A DNA stretch of 64,000 bases, from positions 1 to 64,000 of the forward strand of contig CATLBR010000005.1 in the NCBI GenBank assembly GCA_949879795.1. Reading direction: 5' to 3'. Both the position numbers and the translations under genes were made by a program. Shown here one piece after another: positions 61,832 through 64,000 of this stretch; positions within the stretch are counted from its first letter, which is position 1, and each line of letters starts with the position of its first letter. Below the pieces are notes generated by a model. It worked only from the letters and a program-made list of their open reading frames with translations, was not told the origin of the DNA and ran no database searches. The stretch comes from an uncultured Hungatella sp. Its GTDB lineage: Bacteria > Bacillota > Clostridia > Lachnospirales > Lachnospiraceae.

Positions 61832-62539
61832 ATGTGGACCATAGCTATTTGTGACGACAACAGGAGACAATGCTGGGAACTGGGAGTGATGCTGAAAATC
61901 TACAGCGAGGAGAGAAACCTGGCGGTGGAGACGGAGACGTTTTACGACGGCAGCACTCTGTTTGAGAGCCTGAAGACAGGAAAGCACTACGACATAATCT
62001 TTTTAGATGTCTTTATGCGGGGGATGAACGGGGTCGATCTGGGCAGCGAGATACGGAGAGGTCTGGACAATGAGGAGGTTCATCTGGTGTATGTGACCAT
62101 GATTACAAACCATCTGGAACTGCTGTTTCAAAACAGGCCTCTGGGACTGATCAGGAAACCGGTGCCCAGGGAGGAAGTGTACCGGGTCGCGGATTACGCC
62201 AGACGGCTGGAGACAAGGTTTCAGAGATGCTTTCTGTACCGGAAAGAGAAAATCATTTACCAGGTAGCGTACCAGGAGATTTGCTATTTTCAGAGCGTGG
62301 GAAGAAAGATCGAGATACATTCCACAAACGGAGTGTACGAATTTTACGGGAAGCTGTCATCGATTCTGGAGAGAGGGCTTCCGGTACAGTTTATTCAGAT
62401 ACACAAATCGTATATCATCAACCGAGATTATGTGGTCTGGCAGAGTTCCAAGAGAGTGTGCATGAAGAATGAGAAGGGATGCCTGTCCATCAGCCGGCCC
62501 TACCGCAGGACCGCCTTGTGGTGGACGGACGGCATGTAG
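61832..62539 (+). CDS. Orphan LytTR response regulator
   Basis: A 235-aa protein. The receiver domain has acidic pair Asp8/Asp9 and phosphoacceptor Asp59 (FLDVFMRGMNG); LytTR DNA-binding domain at about 135-235 (ICYFQSVGRKIEIHS, FIQIHKSYIINRDYV). GGAGAGGGAAA precedes the ATG. No histidine kinase gene is adjacent, so the partner is unknown. It is unlike the AgrA gene in base composition and belongs to the host-like part of the window. Confidence 0.9.
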   Translation: MWTIAICDDNRRQCWELGVMLKIYSEERNLAVETETFYDGSTLFESLKTGKHYDIIFLDVFMRGMNGVDLGSEIRRGLDNEEVHLVYVTMITNHLELLFQNRPLGLIRKPVPREEVYRVADYARRLETRFQRCFLYRKEKIIYQVAYQEICYFQSVGRKIEIHSTNGVYEFYGKLSSILERGLPVQFIQIHKSYIINRDYVVWQSSKRVCMKNEKGCLSISRPYRRTALWWTDGM

Positions 62540-62685
62540 ATGTCTGATTTTGCCGGACAGGGTGCTAAAAATGACAGGAGTGAACCAGAAAGCGGGGGGA
62601 TGTGGTAAGATATCAGTGACATGCTGCTGCAGTTTTGGCAAAGCCGCCTGGGGTCCTCAGCAGGGCAGCTTTCAGGGCAGATGTC

Positions 62686-62720
62686 AAAAGTCCGGAATTC
62701 GGGGGTTTTCCGGACTTTTT
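62686..62720 (+). terminator. Terminator between response regulator and metY
   Basis: AAAAGTCCGGAA (62686-62697) pairs with TTCCGGACTTTT (62708-62719), followed by T. The 150 bases between the response-regulator stop and this hairpin hold no assignable feature; an S-box was looked for and not found. Confidence 0.85.
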
Positions 62721-62724
62721 AGGA

Positions 62725-62753
62725 TTGATTTTCCACAATGTTTTATGTAAAAT
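62725..62753 (+). promoter_or_regulatory. metY promoter
   Basis: TTGATT (62725-62730), 17-base spacer, TAAAAT (62748-62753), 38 bases before the metY start. Confidence 0.65.
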
Positions 62754-62791
62754 AAGGAAGAAAATCGTTTATAGCCGGAGGAGGACACAAT

Positions 62792-64000
62792 ATGAGCGGG
62801 AAACAGTCACTAGATACTATCTGTATACAGGGAGGATGGCAGCCGAAGAACGGAGAACCCAGGGTTCTGCCCATATACCAGAGTACAACATTCAAATACG
62901 AGACCAGCGAACAGATGGGGCGTCTGTTTGATCTGGAGGAGAACGGATACTTTTACACCAGACTGGCCAACCCCACAAACGACGCGGTGGCGGACAAGAT
63001 CTGCAGGCTGGAGGGAGGAGCGGCAGCCATGCTCACCTCGTCGGGCCAGGCTGCCAATATGTACGCTGTCTTGAATATATGTTCGGCCGGGGACCATGTG
63101 GTCAGCGCCGCCACCATCTACGGAGGCACTTCCAACCTCTTTACCGTGACTCTGAAGCGGTTCGGGATCCAGTGTACTCTGGTAGATCCGGACGCGCCGG
63201 AGGAGGAACTGGAGAAGGCTTTTCAGGACAACACAAAGGCGGTGTTCGGGGAGACTATCGCAAATCCCGCTCTTGTGGTTCTGGATCTGGAGAAATTTGC
63301 CCGTCTGGCCCACAGCCACGGGGTTCCGTTTATCGTGGACAACACCTTCGCCACCCCCATAAACTGCCGCCCCATAGAGTGGGGGGCCGACATCGTGACC
63401 CACTCCACCACCAAGTACATGGACGGACACGCCATGGCTGTGGGTGGCTGTATCGTGGACAGCGGTAATTTTGACTGGGAGGCCCACAGCAGCAAGTTTC
63501 CGGGCCTGACTACCCCGGATGAGTCCTATCACGGGGTGGTGTATACCCAAAGGTTCGGAAAGGCCGCCTACATCACAAAGGCCACGGCCCAGCTGATGCG
63601 GGACATGGGTTCCATCCAGTCGCCTCAGAACGCATTCCTGCTGAACATCGGGCTGGAGACACTGCACCTGAGAATGCCCAGACACTGCGAGAATGCCCTG
63701 AAAGTGGCGGAGTATCTCAAATCCAGAGAAGATGTGGCGTGGGTGAAGTATCCTGGCCTTGCAGGGGACAGATATTATGATCTGGCGAAGAAGTATATGC
63801 CTGACGGGACCTGCGGCGTCATCTCCTTCGGCCTGAAGGGAGGAAGAGCCGCGGCGGCAGAGTTTATGGACCGGCTGAAACTGGCGGCTATCGTGACCCA
63901 TGTGGCGGATGCCCGCACCTCCGTGCTCCACCCTGCCAGCCATACCCACCGTCAGCTCAGCGACGAGCAGCTGGTTGAGGCGGGAGTGGACCCTGCGCTG
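62792..64000 (+). CDS. metY: O-acetylhomoserine sulfhydrylase-type PLP enzyme (3' end cut by window)
   Basis: The first 403 codons of a cystathionine-gamma-synthase-family PLP enzyme, running off the right edge; full-length relatives are about 425 aa. IYQSTTFKYET, ENGYFYTRLANPTNDAV, the Gly/Ala-rich LTSSGQAAN segment and VDNTFATP (PLP-binding Asp) are all seen. THSTTKYMDGH contains the Schiff-base Lys. It would make homocysteine from O-acetylhomoserine and sulfide. GGAGGAGG precedes the ATG. Distinction from related lyases is by resemblance to MetY. Confidence 0.9.
   Translation, partial: MSGKQSLDTICIQGGWQPKNGEPRVLPIYQSTTFKYETSEQMGRLFDLEENGYFYTRLANPTNDAVADKICRLEGGAAAMLTSSGQAANMYAVLNICSAGDHVVSAATIYGGTSNLFTVTLKRFGIQCTLVDPDAPEEELEKAFQDNTKAVFGETIANPALVVLDLEKFARLAHSHGVPFIVDNTFATPINCRPIEWGADIVTHSTTKYMDGHAMAVGGCIVDSGNFDWEAHSSKFPGLTTPDESYHGVVYTQRFGKAAYITKATAQLMRDMGSIQSPQNAFLLNIGLETLHLRMPRHCENALKVAEYLKSREDVAWVKYPGLAGDRYYDLAKKYMPDGTCGVISFGLKGGRAAAAEFMDRLKLAAIVTHVADARTSVLHPASHTHRQLSDEQLVEAGVDPAL

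Noticed and set aside
62540-62760. Possible SAM (S-box) riboswitch before metY, prompted by GGTGCTAA at about 62561
   Set aside because: The other conserved S-box blocks are missing or out of order, and the metY promoter lies after the terminator hairpin, so the region is not in the metY leader.

Overview
The window looks like chromosomal DNA of an anaerobic, gut-type member of the Lachnospiraceae (Clostridia, Bacillota). The evidence is inferred from gene content: a one-chain pyruvate:ferredoxin oxidoreductase, a leucine T-box, a CIRCE-controlled Hsp20, AlaX, VanW, VanZ, DUF1846, DUF554 and DUF368 proteins, an Rpn nuclease, a high-cysteine 'chorion class' protein and strong AGGAGG ribosome binding sites. 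Most of the window is moderately G+C rich. Roughly 22.9-30.6 kb is visibly more A+T rich and reads as an inserted accessory block.

Layout. 0.1-4.8 kb: PTS EIIC (5' end doubtful), EIIA, a GH78 rhamnosidase-like enzyme and a DUF554 membrane protein. 4.9-6.8 kb: a secreted esterase-like lipoprotein. 6.9-12.9 kb: an accessory cluster with a TIR/double-zinc-ribbon protein translationally coupled to a zinc-ribbon/membrane/transglutaminase-like protein, tRNA-Val(GAC), a lipoprotein serpin and a SIR2-fold protein. 13.1-15.8 kb: two tandem DJ-1/PfpI proteins, an RpiR regulator and a PIN-like protein. 15.8-19.3 kb: the aroF-tyrA-aroA operon. 19.6-22.7 kb: an Rpn nuclease and an EF-G paralog lacking the catalytic His.

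22.9-30.6 kb: an XRE regulator, a complete agr-type quorum-sensing set (agrA, agrC, agrB, agrD) and a four-gene cassette of TIR protein, 534-aa orphan, SPFH-like protein and membrane SH3 protein. The agrD-like precursor has no cysteine, so a lactone rather than thiolactone signal is implied. Two near-identical promoter elements, each a GGACA direct repeat with 22-bp period about 31-33 bp before a -10 box, precede agrB and the TIR cassette. This suggests that AgrA switches on both the signal and the TIR cassette. I regard this as the most interesting system in the window: a density-controlled TIR effector operon.

30.9-38.2 kb: VanZ, a five-gene peptide ABC transporter with a leader terminator and an intra-operon terminator, and a PRTase-like protein. 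38.3-43.6 kb: Hsp20, DUF1846 and T-box-leuS. 43.7-50.3 kb: small Lachnospiraceae-type hypotheticals, AlaX, an AI-2E family permease, a P1 peptidase and a PHP phosphoesterase. 50.5-64 kb: VanW, nifJ, a YtrA-type regulator with its ABC transporter, a zinc-ribbon protein, DUF368, an orphan LytTR response regulator and metY running off the right edge. No rRNA, CRISPR array, integrase or intact insertion sequence was seen.
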